Shown: positions 25,482-36,242 of the stretch, piece after piece
Position numbering within the stretch: position 1 is the first letter of the stretch
Layout of the letters: each line of letters starts with the position of its first letter
Assembly: GCF_042453785.1 (NCBI RefSeq)
Contig: NC_091675.1
Location: 7,452,501-7,516,500, forward strand
Direction of reading: 5' to 3'
Source of the DNA: Malus domestica
Lineage: Eukaryota > Streptophyta > Magnoliopsida > Rosales > Rosaceae
DNA: 64,000 nucleotides
Notes under the pieces: generated by a model
What the model was told of the DNA's origin: nothing
The model's database searches: none
What the model saw: the letters and a program-made list of their open reading frames with translations, nothing else
Program-made: the position numbers and the translations under genes

Positions 25482-25757
25482 TGTCACGTCACATCCCAGT
25501 ATCAACTCCATCTTAACATGATATTGTCCGCTTTGAGCCCCGACCACGCCCTTACGATTTTGTTTCTGCAAATTTACACGAAAACTTCCTAGTGGGTCAC
25601 TCATCATGGGTATGCTCTCGCACAAACTCGCTTAATTTCTGAGTTCCGATGGAATCCGAAACCAATGAGTTCCCAAAATGCCTCATGCTACATGAAGGTG
25701 GGCATGTACATACAAAGCACATCACCCTCTCTACGTTGGTCAATGTGAGATGTTACA
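25482..25757 (-). mobile_element. Cassandra-type solo LTR with 5S rRNA-like core, copy 1
   Basis: Read on the minus strand it starts TGTAACATCTCACATTG and ends near GGGATGTGACGTGACA. Its core contains a diverged 5S rRNA-like segment (about 25555-25650), with 'cagaaattaagcgagtttg' and 'gatgagtgacccactag'. Cassandra TRIM elements are defined by 5S sequence inside their LTRs. There is no second LTR, primer-binding site or body, so it is a solo LTR. Similar sequence TGTCACG/TGTCATG flanks it and may be a decayed target duplication. It is more diverged than the copy at 32288. Confidence 0.8.
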
Positions 25758-26141
25758 TGTCATGCGTGTATATATTAGCTATAAAATCATCCAACAACAA
25801 AACAAGGGGTTAGGGTTTCGGTGTGGTCGAGATTTCACTTGGAACCAAATTTGTTTCTGTATTTTTGTATCCAATTGAAGATCAAAGGCAAGAATATAGG
25901 TGTTGGGTCTGAGAAACGATTGTCACTACCAAATCTCTAAAAAGCGGCACCATGTATGCATACGCAACGACTCATTTATATATAAAGTTCAAGAAGCAGC
26001 AAAATCCAAACAACTCCTTCGTTTATGAACAACCCAACTTCTGTAGAACAGAAACATTCGAGGCGTAACCCACTGCTCAATTAAACAAATGCCACTAGTT
26101 TGAGGGAGGCGCATTGCTACCGACGAAGTTCAAGGAAAATA

Positions 26142-26310
26142 GAAGCTCTGCAGATAGCAGGCTGGGATCCACAACTATTCAAAAATTGAAGATCCCAGTA
26201 GCAGGGCAGTGAAGAAATCCCCGGGAGAGTGCAGAAACACAAAATTGAAGCTCTAGCCGGCTGGGACCGACAACCATTCAAAATTGAAGATCCCAGAGCA
26301 GGGCAGTAGT
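26142..26310. repeat. Imperfect direct duplication downstream of RSZ gene
   Basis: Two roughly 65-bp units (26142-26210 and 26246-26310) share 'gaagctct', 'ggctggga', 'attcaaaattgaagatccca' and 'gcagggcagt'. They lie about 400-550 bp beyond the RSZ stop codon, so they could be in its 3' flank. No coding potential is evident. Confidence 0.7.
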
Positions 26311-26685
26311 GAAGCACAAAAATCCCAGGGGCCAAGGGAGTGCAGAAGAACAAAACCAATGAAGCAGAAGAAGCAGACGACACCTCAACACAAAAAGCAA
26401 AGAAAAAAGCATAGAGTTTTAGCAGCATTCCCAGAAACACTCTTAAACAAAGTTATAATGTTTACGACTTTACCTTTAAGATCCTTATCCCTACGCCTAT
26501 TTTGCAAAGATAAATAAAACCAGCTAGAGTTAAGAAAGGAAGGAACTTAACCAAATCAGAGAGACAGTAGAGGCTGAGGGCGTCCCCCAATTTAAACATA
26601 GTTGTGCTGATGTCCAAGCACACTAAACAACACTTAATCCCAGTATATCTTCTAAAACAACGCCAGGTAGCCATGTATGCACTCC

Positions 26686-28572
26686 TTAACTCCTGCTTCG
26701 GCGGCGATCCTTCAGACCATTGCTGCAAATATTCAGTACCCAGATGTCAGAGGACAAATCAGCAATGCCAACCTTACTACTGACAAGCTCTACCATCCAA
26801 GTCTTGGAACAGTAAATAATGTAGGCATGCATAGGACATATACCATCATGGCATGAATCAAATGGAAAGTCATCCTTCCAACACAACCAGTTTCATGCTG
26901 TAGAACTAGGGTTTGATAATTTTGCTAAAAAAAAAAAAATTAAGGAACCTCACCCATTGGCATAAGGCAACTCCTCCCGCCCACGGTACGGTGGGGACCT
27001 GCTGCGGCTGTTCCCACGTGGTGTCAAACTGCGACGTCTTGGGGATCTCCCACGAGGACTGTAGCTCCTGCTTAACAGTAGAGAGATGTCAAAAGGTATT
27101 AGATATGAGAAATCATCTCCAACCTAGATTAACAGCTAGTATAAGATATGTTTGTGAACTTGCATCCAGAAAGCAAGCTTTCAATACCAAATACACCAGA
27201 ACACAAAACTTGGTTGATAACTACCTACCTAACTACAGAGAGAAATAAAATGAATTTTAGGTAACGAATATCTGGCAAAATGACATCACCTGCGACCATA
27301 ACTGGGACTTCTGCGATAGCGAGGAGGGGTGCGGCTACGACGCCTTCCACCACCACCACCACCACCACCACCACGTAGACGGCATTCACGAGCAAAATGC
27401 CCAGGCTCACCACACTCATAGCACTTCAAATCAGAACCGCCAGAGCGGCCACGACCACCTCCACCACGACCACCACCACCACCTCTAGAGTTGTGTGAAA
27501 GCTCAACTCTCCAGTTATTCTTACCTGCTCCAAAAAATAAATCAACACATTTTACAGCTCCCAAAATTTAAAACACCGGAAAACAAAGAGAGAGAAATAG
27601 CATATAAACTACCCGATGAGAAGGCTGCTCTAAATGAGTTAAAATAAAACTATCTTATGAATCGTTGACAAAGAGGGCATGAGACCTTCTCCTTCCAGTA
27701 GGAAGGGACAGCTTGCCAACATATTTTTCACTAATTACTAGTTCAACAAATTCTAGCCTGGGAAAAGGCTTTGTTGTTGTTGTACTAGTTCAACAAATTC
27801 AGAACCAAAGACCTACCAATGAATACATAAGTAAAAGGATTAACAGAAAATACAAAGAGAAAGAAACAGCTTATCATAAAAAGCAAGACCACAAGTCACA
27901 CTTCTAGATGAGGAAAACATAATGCTCCCAACTCAAGCAACGGTGTCAATATTGTTCTACTAAATTACACAATTATATGATGTGGATTAGTTTAATGGAG
28001 AAATCTCACATTGCAAAAACTTCGGAAATTCAAACTAAGGTGACCCACATTATATAAATAAAAAACCTTGACCTAGTTGAACACGCATAATTCATGAAAA
28101 ACCAAATGTTCCATAAGGAAGATTTTAATATGCATCTCGAAAGAGAAACCCATCATTCATTGTTGAGCTCAATTATGCTTCTTCACAAACAAAAAGTTGC
28201 TCATGAACTTATGCTTCTCCATTACGGCGGATTCAAATGATATAAACTAGCTACGAAAACCCCATATAAGCAACCAACAGCCCAATCATAAACATACCAT
28301 CTAATCCACGGATTGCATCCTCAGCGTCTCTGATATCATCAAAGTCAACAAAAGCGTAACCCGGTGGTCTCCGAGCAACCCACACGCTGCAAAATCAACA
28401 ATCATCCTCCATAAAAATAACAAAACTTTTAAGCATTTGCGAGTAAATTAGACGAAAAGGTCAAAAATTTAACAGCAAAGCACCTTCTAATATTTCCAAA
28501 AACACGAAACTCGTCTTCGAGATCTGCCTCGGAAACTCGAGGACTCAAGTTTCCGACGTACACACGAGACAT
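26686..28572 (-). CDS. RSZ22: Serine/arginine-rich splicing factor, RSZ21/RSZ22 type
   Basis: Five exons (28572-28484, 28386-28298, 27524-27290, 27067-26954, 26722-26686) join in frame to 187 residues. An RRM at residues 1-70 contains RNP2 (VYVGNLS) and RNP1 (PPGYAFVDF). A Gly/Arg-rich hinge follows, then one CCHC zinc knuckle at 94-107 ([14 protein letters not shown]), then a second Gly run and an RS domain ending KDRRRSRS. This is the plant counterpart of human SRSF7, a nuclear pre-mRNA splicing regulator. The last exon encodes only 12 codons. If intron 4 is retained, the frame stops immediately after the Asn-Gly codons with a TGA, giving a nearly full-length protein without the last residues. 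SR genes are often alternatively spliced. Confidence 0.94.
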
Positions 28573-28780
28573 TCTTCGATACAAGCTGTGAAATCACAAG
28601 CTAAAAAGCATTAGCAAACAACAAATTCTTCAATTTTAATCAGAAATTAACAGCGATTGATACCGAAATTTAGAGATTTGGGGGATTAAGAATCGAACTG
28701 AATAGAAAGGATGAAAGGGGAAAGAGTGAGAGAGAGAGATCTGAACCTTGAGCGGTGCCGAGTAGACGGAGAGAAACCCT

Positions 28781-28804
28781 AGCAGCAGCAGCAGCAGCAG
28801 CAGC
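28781..28804. repeat. (AGC)n trinucleotide repeat in RSZ leader
   Basis: Eight AGC units lie about 210 bp upstream of the RSZ start codon, in the presumed 5' leader or first non-coding exon. Confidence 0.85.
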
Positions 28805-29071
28805 TCTTTTACTCGGTTCGACTTTTTTGGGGATGGGTCACTGAGGTTTTGGATTTTATATAAGAGGCTAATTGATTAACGACCCCTATAAAGTTTAAAA
28901 TCTTAAATTGGCCCCTCGAAATTTGGTTTTGCTACATAGCCCCTTAGAAAAATTTGTAGATGCAGTCTCACTCAGCTAAGCGAGCGAGACTGCACCTGTT
29001 TCGTGTAATACATTTCTCTTTCCCATTAAGGAGCAAAATCTTCTTTCTTCCTAACGTAACATTATTTCATC

Positions 29072-29874
29072 GTACAAATGTCATAATTAGGAGAAAAACT
29101 TGTGTGGGGCTTCGCTTGCCACTAGACGTTGTTGAGTGGCATACAATCCAATCAAAACTCGCCACATAGCAAATCTTAAATATAATCTTTTATATTTAAA
29201 ACTCCTATAATCATTTTTCCTACTAATTAATATACATCATAATGTTTAATTAGTGGTTCAGTTTTTTTTTTCCTCTTCTCTCTCACCTTTTGATTTCTTC
29301 CCAAACTTTCTCTATCGTCTTCTTTCCTACTCTGTGTCTTTTCTTTCTTCGTAAAAATATTGTCACAAGGGCAACAAAATGGAGGCAGATGTTTATGCTT
29401 GAATCATAGCACAACGGATGTGGGATTTCATTTCCTGCTATAAATGTAATAATTTGATTTACTACGAAAACATTTATACTTGAATAACAATATTTGAATC
29501 AAGTATTATGACAATAGCTAATTTAAGGAACATAACGAAGACGAGCTATCAATTTCCAAATGTCTCGTTGAAATGCCCTTTGGTCAAAATGACCGATGCT
29601 ACTAAAAAAAACGATTACATATCCATATTTTACACAAAATACTGTTTCACAACTATTTTGTTTTTTATCATTGTAAAGCAGACATCTAATTTAACTCCAA
29701 AATCATGGAAATAGTATTTGGCCTCTTCTTGATGTTGTGGGAGACTGCCTAACTATGGCACTTCTTCATAATTGATTGCTCCAAAAGATACTTGAATTAT
29801 TACAAAAACTCAGTTACTTAGCAGAGCATTAAAAGGCATTCCAATTTAAACACTCAAATGCATATCTAAGAGGG

Positions 29875-29920
<46 letters not shown>

Positions 29921-30090
29921 TTAATCTTATAGTGTATAATAATTAGTAAAAAAAAATAGTTATGGGAGTTTTAAATATATAAAAATATATAAGATTGGAA
30001 GATTGGCCATGTGGCGAGTTTTGAGTTGGTTGTAGTGCCATTCAGTAAAGCCCGCACAAGTTTTTCTTCATAATTAGAATGGTTCATTTT
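29072..30090. mobile_element. About 1-kb element with long (about 170-bp) terminal inverted repeats
   Basis: The left arm (about 29072-29255) and the right arm (about 29905-30090) are inverted copies. Shared words include 'aaaacttgtg', 'ggcttt', 'caaaactcgccacat', 'atatttaaaactcc' and 'tactaatta'. Long inverted repeats without a transposase suggest a non-autonomous Mutator-like element. The interior is CT-rich with no convincing gene. An (AT)n run (29889-29917) sits at the inner edge of the right arm. Exact termini and target duplication were not resolved. Confidence 0.7.
29889..29917. repeat. (AT)n microsatellite
   Basis: About 14 AT units directly follow an A-run. The tract lies within the long-inverted-repeat element, next to its right arm. 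Confidence 0.9.
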
Positions 30091-30353
30091 TTTATTATCA
30101 TTTAAAAGTCATCTCTAGAAAATTCATTCAATTTGGAGACTATTTAGTCATCCATCTAAATAAAAGGAATTAACGTTTTATTACAAGGATATTACTTGTT
30201 ATCATAACTGCCAATTTGGTCGACACGTATAGATTGGTAATAACCAGTCTTTAAATCGAATTAGCTTTTTTATAAATTTCTTTAAAAAGTGATAAAATGA
30301 ATAGTTTGAAATTCGATAAATGAAATAATTCCACATCAGAGAAGGACTCTTTA

Positions 30354-30586
30354 GAGTTCGTTTGGATGTGCTTTTAAAATGACTGAAAGCGCTTTTGTTG
30401 AAAATGTTTTTGGAACTAATTATTAGTAAAAATGCAAGTATATTCTGGAAAATCGCTTAAAGTGCTTATTGGAAGAAGCACATAACTGGTGCTCCTTGCA
30501 GAAAACACTTTAAATGCTTTTGGAACCAAAAAACATTTTCTCTAAAAGCGTTTTCAATAATTTTAAAAGCACATCCAAACGAACCC
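30354..30586. mobile_element. 233-bp Tourist-like MITE (TTA TSD)
   Basis: The terminal inverted repeats are GAGTTCGTTTGGATGTGC and its partner GGGTTCGTTTGGATGTGC. The palindrome continues inward ('ttttaaaat', 'gaaagcgctttt'). TTA flanks both ends (30351-30353, 30587-30589), as expected for PIF/Harbinger. No coding sequence is present. Confidence 0.88.
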
Positions 30587-30936
30587 TTAATTAGTAGGAA
30601 TGATGAGAGTATTATCTAAAAATTATACAGAGTGCAGTACCCAAAAGCGTCTTTGCCAATGTCCACCTCTCACGGATCAACTACGATGGTGCTTTCGATG
30701 CGTGTTTGGGGATTAGGGGTGTTAAGGGAACCGGAAGGGGAGTTCTCTGGCAGGCTTGTTGGTTTCGACTCACTCGATCATGTTGGGACACTAGCATGTT
30801 TGGAAGGTTTGTGCTTAAAGGAGGACATTACAGATGGATTGTTACTAGTCAAGGCCCTTAAAGAAGGACACTACAGATGGATTGTTACTTGTCAAGGCCC
30901 ACAGAAGGGAGGACAATCCACTGTAGAGACTCCTTT

Positions 30937-31159
30937 TTTTTTTCTTTTTTTTTTATTATTAAAAGAAAACCACCTAGTGGCTTTGCTACGGCAATCTATC
31001 CTTTCAGGGGCTGAAAAAACTCATAAAAGTATTTAAGCCTTTCTCTGACCACTTTCATGCGATTCATCAACGCTAAGAGTTGAACTCAGGATGTGCCGTG
31101 TGGAATACGGACCTGAAATTCATCTTCAACCACTGGATCACCTCATGATGGTTATTGTT
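30937..31159 (-). mobile_element. tRNA-derived SINE, copy of the 45080 family
   Basis: On the minus strand it starts with an A-box-like 'gatccagtggttgaag', carries a B-box-like 'gagttcaactctta', and ends in a long A-rich tail (the T-run at about 30934-30956). It aligns along its length with the SINE at 45080-45280. Flanks GAGACTCCTTT and GAGACACTCCTTT look like a decayed target duplication. Confidence 0.75.
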
Positions 31160-31471
31160 GAGACACTCCTTTACTTTCTCCCATCCCTTGCAAAATGTAC
31201 AAGTACAAAAGTTAAGATTGATAACTTTAGTTAATTACAAGTGATGGATTGTCTGAGCTGATGGTTGGGGGTTTTTTTAAACCATTATGTTCCGGCTTTA
31301 GACTCTTCTTCTCCTCTTTAGTGTCTATTAATGTAAAATATCATTTATACCAAAAATTACTTCATCGGCAATTCAAATTTCCAATCGAATAACATAAGAG
31401 AATTGTTTTAGTATGTTGCACACATGTGTACACATCCATATCCTCTAATGAAGTTTTTCATTTCTCGGAAT

Positions 31472-31618
31472 GGGTGTGCTATCCACACACTCCATTTTAC
31501 TTCTCACACACCCTTTGATAATTTATGTCTGTTGATCTTCTTCAATTCATCTGATCCAACGGCCGAAAATTAAGAAGGTATGTAAGAAGTAAAATGGGGT
31601 GTGTGAATATCACACCCC
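31472..31618. mobile_element. 147-bp MITE, copy 1 (10-bp TSD)
   Basis: The terminal inverted repeats are GGGTGTGCTATCCACACAC and, from the other end, GGGGTGTGATATTCACACAC. Perfect TTCTCGGAAT flanks it at 31462-31471 and 31619-31628. It lies about 40 bp beyond the glycosyltransferase stop codon, so it probably belongs to that gene's 3' flank or 3'UTR. A second copy of identical length lies at 37752-37898. Confidence 0.9.
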
Positions 31619-31658
31619 TTCTCGGAATTGATATTTGGATAAGACAAACTAACCTAAT

Positions 31659-33679
31659 CTATTGAGCATAACATGCACATAGTTGGTCAATAAGCATTTT
31701 TAGGGCTTGATTGGACGAACCACCTTCTTGAACCGCACGCCAAGCTACTCTTCCCAAAGCTTGTGCTCTCTCCCTTGCATCCCTTCCCTTCTCTCCTCCC
31801 ATCAACTCTCTCACTCCTTCACAGACTGCCTGCCTCGAAACCTCAATTCCTGACCCCAAATCATGGCTCTTTGTAACGCCAAGTCCAGCCCCAAGTCCTT
31901 CGGCAATAAGTTTAGCATTCAAAGACTGCTCAGCTATCATAGGCCAAGCCAAGATTGGCACTCCAGCAGATATACTTTCAAGCACTGAGTTCCAACCACA
32001 GTGACTAAAAAACCCTCCGACTGCTCGGTGTGACAGTATTTGGCGCTGGTCAACCCATTCCCTTATGATCAATCCTTTACCTTCAAAGTTAAGTTTTAAA
32101 ATTTTAACATTAATGTATTGGATACAAAATTATTGACAAAAATCACAAATATCAAGATCAAGCATGTCAGAATTTTGGTACGTGGACTGAATAAATCAAA
32201 CAAAAATCAAGAGACATAAATAAAAATAAAGATGAGTGCGGAAATCATTTCTTCTAAATATACTTTAAAAACTATATCTAAAAAATAGTCACATCCCGGC
32301 CCGGGCCTTCATCATATCCCGGGCTTGACTCCACCGTAGCACGATATTGTCCGTTTTGGATCCCGACCACATCCTCACGGTTTTTTTTCTGGGAACTCAG
32401 ACGAGAACTGCCTAGTAGGTCACCCATCCTGGGAATGACCTCACCCGAACTTGCTTAACTTCGGAGTTCAAATGAAACCAGAAGCCAGTGAGCTCCCAAA
32501 AGGCCTCGTGCTAGGTAAATATGAGAATATTCATATAAGGTCTTCAGAATCCACTCCACTGAGCAATGTGGGATGTAACAAATATTCTATCTAATACCAT
32601 TACTCTTTAAAAATATATGATTCGATATAATAAGGAGAATACTGAAATTTCATATCATAACAAGGCTTACCTTTCAACCTCTCTTCAAGTCCATTTGGTG
32701 GAGACCAAGTGGTTGATCGAACCACCAATAAAAATGGAACCCCAGCCTCCTCCAAACCCAAACCCACTTCATCAAGTTGAGCATCTGACAAGTCTGCTTG
32801 CGTGCCGAACGAGACATATAGCACAGAGCCTAGAGTCACTTGGTCATTGAGCCATTGCATTAACTTGCTGGGTTGGTTGTGGCTGATGTGTTTCTCAACA
32901 CCTTCAACTTTTTCATACAACAGCAAAGGTCCTAAACACCAAGCTCTAGCTCCATTTTCATAGAAAGCTTCAAATGAAGAAACAGTTCCGCTCTCTATCT
33001 CCTCAAAGCTGTTCACAATAACCCCCCAACTATTGATGTCAGCTTCTCCCACAGCGTCTATGAATTGAGAAAAAGGGTCCTTCTCATCAGTTGCTTGAAT
33101 GAGTTGAGCAGGTAAGTCCGAAACACTTAGATCAAAGGGAAGCTTGAGACCTGGCAACTCTATGGGGTCGAAAACCGACTTCCCTTTCGTGTGTGGCATG
33201 TGCACGCACACAGCTTTGCATATAGCCATTGATAAGACCCCCATGCCATGAAAAACCAACCTAGGGACCCCAAAGGATCTGCATGAAGAGAGAGTCCAAC
33301 CCAAAAAGAAGTCAGAGATGACACAAATGGGAAGGGATTTGGATTCCCTCATTCCTTGTAGGACTTGTTCGAAAGGGGTTTGGAGTTTTTTGGTGGCCAC
33401 GAGGAAAGGGACATAGAAAGCCATGGATGGAAGTTGGGAGGTGTTTTCACAACCTTGAGGAAGGCCATCGATGGTGGGAAATGGGATTTCAATCAAGTCT
33501 ATATTTTGGTAGTTTGCTAGGTGTTGGGCAACTGATTTTGCATTTGATGGAGTTGTGATGATGGACACCTTGATTTTCCGGTGGGAGAGAGCTTTCGAGA
33601 GGTCCAGTAATGGAAGAGTGTGGCCGTAAGCCATGAAAGGGAAGATTACTACATAGGGAGTTGATGGTGCTGATGCCAT
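31659..33679 (-). CDS. UDP-glycosyltransferase, UGT90A-like
   Basis: Two exons (33679-32671 and 32080-31659) join in frame to 476 residues of a family 1 plant glycosyltransferase, which moves sugar from UDP-sugar to small molecules in the cytosol. The catalytic His20 lies in YGHTLPLLDL. The PSPG donor-binding box runs from W344 to Q387 (WVDQRQILSHRAVGGF, then SHCGWNSVLESISAGVPIL). Middle motifs such as LPSMAFYVPF, VSFGTQADLSDAQLDEVGLG and WVDQ rather than WAPQ match what I remember of Arabidopsis UGT90A1. The acceptor is unknown. The single intron (32081-32670) carries a Cassandra solo LTR. No frame disruption is seen, so the gene is probably functional. Confidence 0.92.
32288..32580 (-). mobile_element. 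Cassandra-type solo LTR with 5S rRNA-like core, copy 2 (in intron)
   Basis: On the minus strand it begins TGTTACATCCCACATTG and ends CGGGCCGGGATGTGAC. The middle (about 32405-32475) reads like 5S rRNA: 'gaactccgaagttaagc', 'ttcgggtgagg' and 'aggatgggtgacctactagg'. It lies in the glycosyltransferase intron, in the same transcriptional orientation as the gene. Only one LTR is present. It is better preserved than the 25482 copy. Confidence 0.88.
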
Positions 33680-35099
33680 GGTTTGATCTCTAGTTAATTC
33701 ACTCTTACCAGAGGTTCTTGTATATGTAGCGTACTCTTCTGATACATTTTCACTGAATGAGAGAAATAAACTTGGAATTTTGGTAAAAGTTAGAATTTAT
33801 AAATTAACATGCACCAATTCTCTTATTTGAATTCATAAACATAGAAATTTAGAATTTCCGTGTGGAAAAAAAACTTAGAATTTGTGACCTCCAATTCCCA
33901 AGTTCAAATTCTATGTAAATATATGTCATTTCCCAATTTCTATGATTTAGAGTTTAAAAATAACAAATTCAGTATTCAATTTCATTATTCTTTTAGATTA
34001 ATCAAACAAGAAAATTTACAAATTCTTGAAAATAAAATCTTATCATTTCAATTTCCGTCATTTTAAAATTCTTTAGTAATCTTAAATTTCTTCATCCAAA
34101 TATAGTGTTATAGATCTAGTAATATTGTCGTAAGGTGTGTTATGCATATCATATCATTTATTCAGTGCAGTTTATGGATTGCCCAAAAATATAATATTGC
34201 AGTTTATGGCTTGCCTAACAAATAACAGTACAATATTGTAGTTTATGGCTTTATATGCACATGTATTAATGGTAGCACATGCATACTGACATGGAACTGT
34301 ATCCTCGTGATATCAAGATATAATTGAAAGGAGATTTAGTTACCAAAACGTTTAGGTCAACATATACTAATAGGATATCCTACTTAAACAATACAATAAA
34401 AATTGATAGGATGAATGACAATAATTCATGAAAGCATTTGTAAGTGAGAGGTCTTAAATTCGATTATCGTCAAGGACGAACTTGAACCACATTATTACTA
34501 GTCCATTATGAGACTTAGCGCACTCTTCTACTCCTAAGTATATATATCTGTTGTTAAAAAAAACACGGAATTGGATTGTTTAATTAGACCCCAAAATGTG
34601 GAGTGGGAGGCTGGTTTGCTTTTGTGGAAACAGTTTTGCGAAAAACGTTCTAGCTACAAGTGATTTTATTATAAAATGTCACAAATTTGTTTGAAAATAA
34701 GTACTTTTCAAGAAATCACTTGAAAGTGCTTCAATGACCCAAAAAAAAGTTTTTTCTGTTAAATGTAATCATAAGCACTTTCGGTTCTTAATAAGCATTT
34801 TAGCCCTTCCATAAGCAATTAATTTAAAAAAAAACATTTAGCTTGGAATGTAAATGATGTAAATGGTGGAGTTCCTCCGAGGTTCGGATCTTCTTCTTCA
34901 ATCCATTACATCCCTGTTCAAACTCTGTTATTCATGTTTAATACATTTCAATCATTTGAAGGGAAAAAGAGAATTCGCGAGGCCAGCGGAGAAAGTTTTT
35001 TCACTTTTAATTTCCGTCACAATATTGTATGTTGTCCTAATTAAAGGCCCCTTCTCATGTTCCTAACTGTCCTAGATTCATCAATGGGCTGTGTCCTCA
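33680..35099. other. Upstream region of the glycosyltransferase gene
   Basis: AT-rich presumed promoter, then unassigned DNA. Around 34640-34815 there are 'aagtactttt'/'aaagtgctt' inverted motifs suggesting an eroded MITE, and around 34440-34560 a 'ttaaattcgattatcg' B-box-like word. Both are too weak to call. Confidence 0.4.
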
Positions 35100-35389
35100 G
35101 GGTGCGTTTGGTACGTGGGACGGGACGGGACGGAACGGAACGAGGCGTTCCGTCCCGTGTTTGGTGCGCTAAAAATGGGTGGAACGGGTTGTTCCACGGG
35201 ACAGATTTTGGGTGTTTTTGCGTTCCACCTCTCCTCCCTGGAACGGGTTTGTTCCACGTCTGTGGAACACAATGTTTTACCATTTTAAGACAAATATACC
35301 CCATGTCTTTTTCAAAAATTACACCTTCGTTCCGTCCCGTCCCGTCCCGTTCCGTTCCGTCCCGTCCCGTCCCCGTACCAAACGCACCC
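35100..35389. mobile_element. 290-bp palindromic element with GGGACGGGAC arms
   Basis: Perfect 16-bp terminal inverted repeats GGGTGCGTTTGGTACG continue into (GGGAC)n/(GGAAC)n arms that are complementary to (GTCCC)n arms on the right. TCA flanks both ends (35097-35099, 35390-35392). The GGGTGCGTTTGG end and 3-bp duplication resemble Harbinger-type MITEs. The DNA or its transcript could fold into a long hairpin. Confidence 0.85.
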
Positions 35390-35551
35390 TCAAGGAACAT
35401 GATGGGTCAGGCAGGAAATAAAATCTACTACCTCAGCAAGAAATTCAGGATTCGTATTTTGTTATAATATGTGTACATATTTATTAATATTGGCTTGAAT
35501 CGATTGAGTATCTATGAGGGCATATGATGGCGATATCAAAAATGTTTTAGT

Positions 35552-36081
35552 TGTCACACATGATAATTTATGTTTGTACCATACTTGACCAATCCCGAAA
35601 CTACTGAACACCGGTCAACGTTATACCGTCAATGACCTAAAAGAGTTTCCCTCCAATCAAGAGGCCAATTATAGTGCGACACGTGTTGACATCAGAAACC
35701 AATCACAGTGCGACACGTGTCAACATCAGAAGTCAATCACAACGTGACACGTGTCAATGTCAGAACAAAGCTATAAACTCTTCTATAAAAGGAGATCATT
35801 CTCCCACAATACTTCCTAATGTTATTTGTACTAAATCATTCACTAGTACTCACTAAAGGAAAACTTGAACCTATGTACTTGTGTAAACCCTTCATAATCA
35901 ATGAGAACTCCTCTACTCGGTGGACGTAGCCAATCTGGGTGAACCACGTACATCTTGTGTTTGCTTTCCCGTCTCTATCCATTTGCATATTTATCCACAC
36001 TAGTGACCGAATCAATCTAGCGAAAGTCAAAAACTTAATACTTTCTGTTATACCAAAATCCTCTGATTTTGTGCATCAACA
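35552..36081 (+). mobile_element. Putative solo LTR with three G-box repeats upstream of a TATA box
   Basis: It starts TGTCACAC and ends GCATCAACA. A TATAAAAGG box lies near 35784, preceded by three 34-bp tandem repeats with ACACGTGT. Downstream 'cggtggacgtagcc' and 'gggtgaaccacgta' are words I associate with the R-U5 part of plant LTRs. No matching second LTR, primer site or coding body is present. A clean 5-bp target duplication was not found, so the ends are approximate. Confidence 0.6.
35665..35766 (+). promoter_or_regulatory. Three 34-bp tandem repeats, each with a G-box (ACACGTGT)
   Basis: Units start at 35665, 35699 and 35733, each with a CCAAT-like start, then (G)ACACGTGT and a 'tcag' end. 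They lie 20-120 bp upstream of the TATAAAAGG box of the putative LTR, where U3 enhancers sit. G-boxes bind bZIP and bHLH factors, so stress or light control of the element is possible but not shown. Confidence 0.7.
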
Positions 36082-36242
36082 ATTTATATCAGTATATTGC
36101 ATACATGAAAACTATATCTTGGTGTGCATGAATGTTTCGCCGAGCCCCCAACCCCAAAGATGCGCATCATGCATGCATAGATGCATGGAAACAGTGTTAA
36201 TGTTTACCCAAAAATATGTACAAAATCCAATAAAATGGTTGA

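Noticed and set aside
30632-31036. 134-aa plus-strand open frame
   Set aside because: It runs into the T-rich tail and body of the antisense SINE. No family resemblance was seen.
32405-32475. 5S rRNA gene
   Set aside because: The 5S-like part is diverged and embedded in an LTR-like unit with TGTTACATC and GATGTGAC ends, so it is Cassandra sequence rather than a rDNA unit.
35665-35766. CRISPR-like array (three repeats)
   Set aside because: Repeats are contiguous 34-bp tandem units without spacers, in a plant LTR context.
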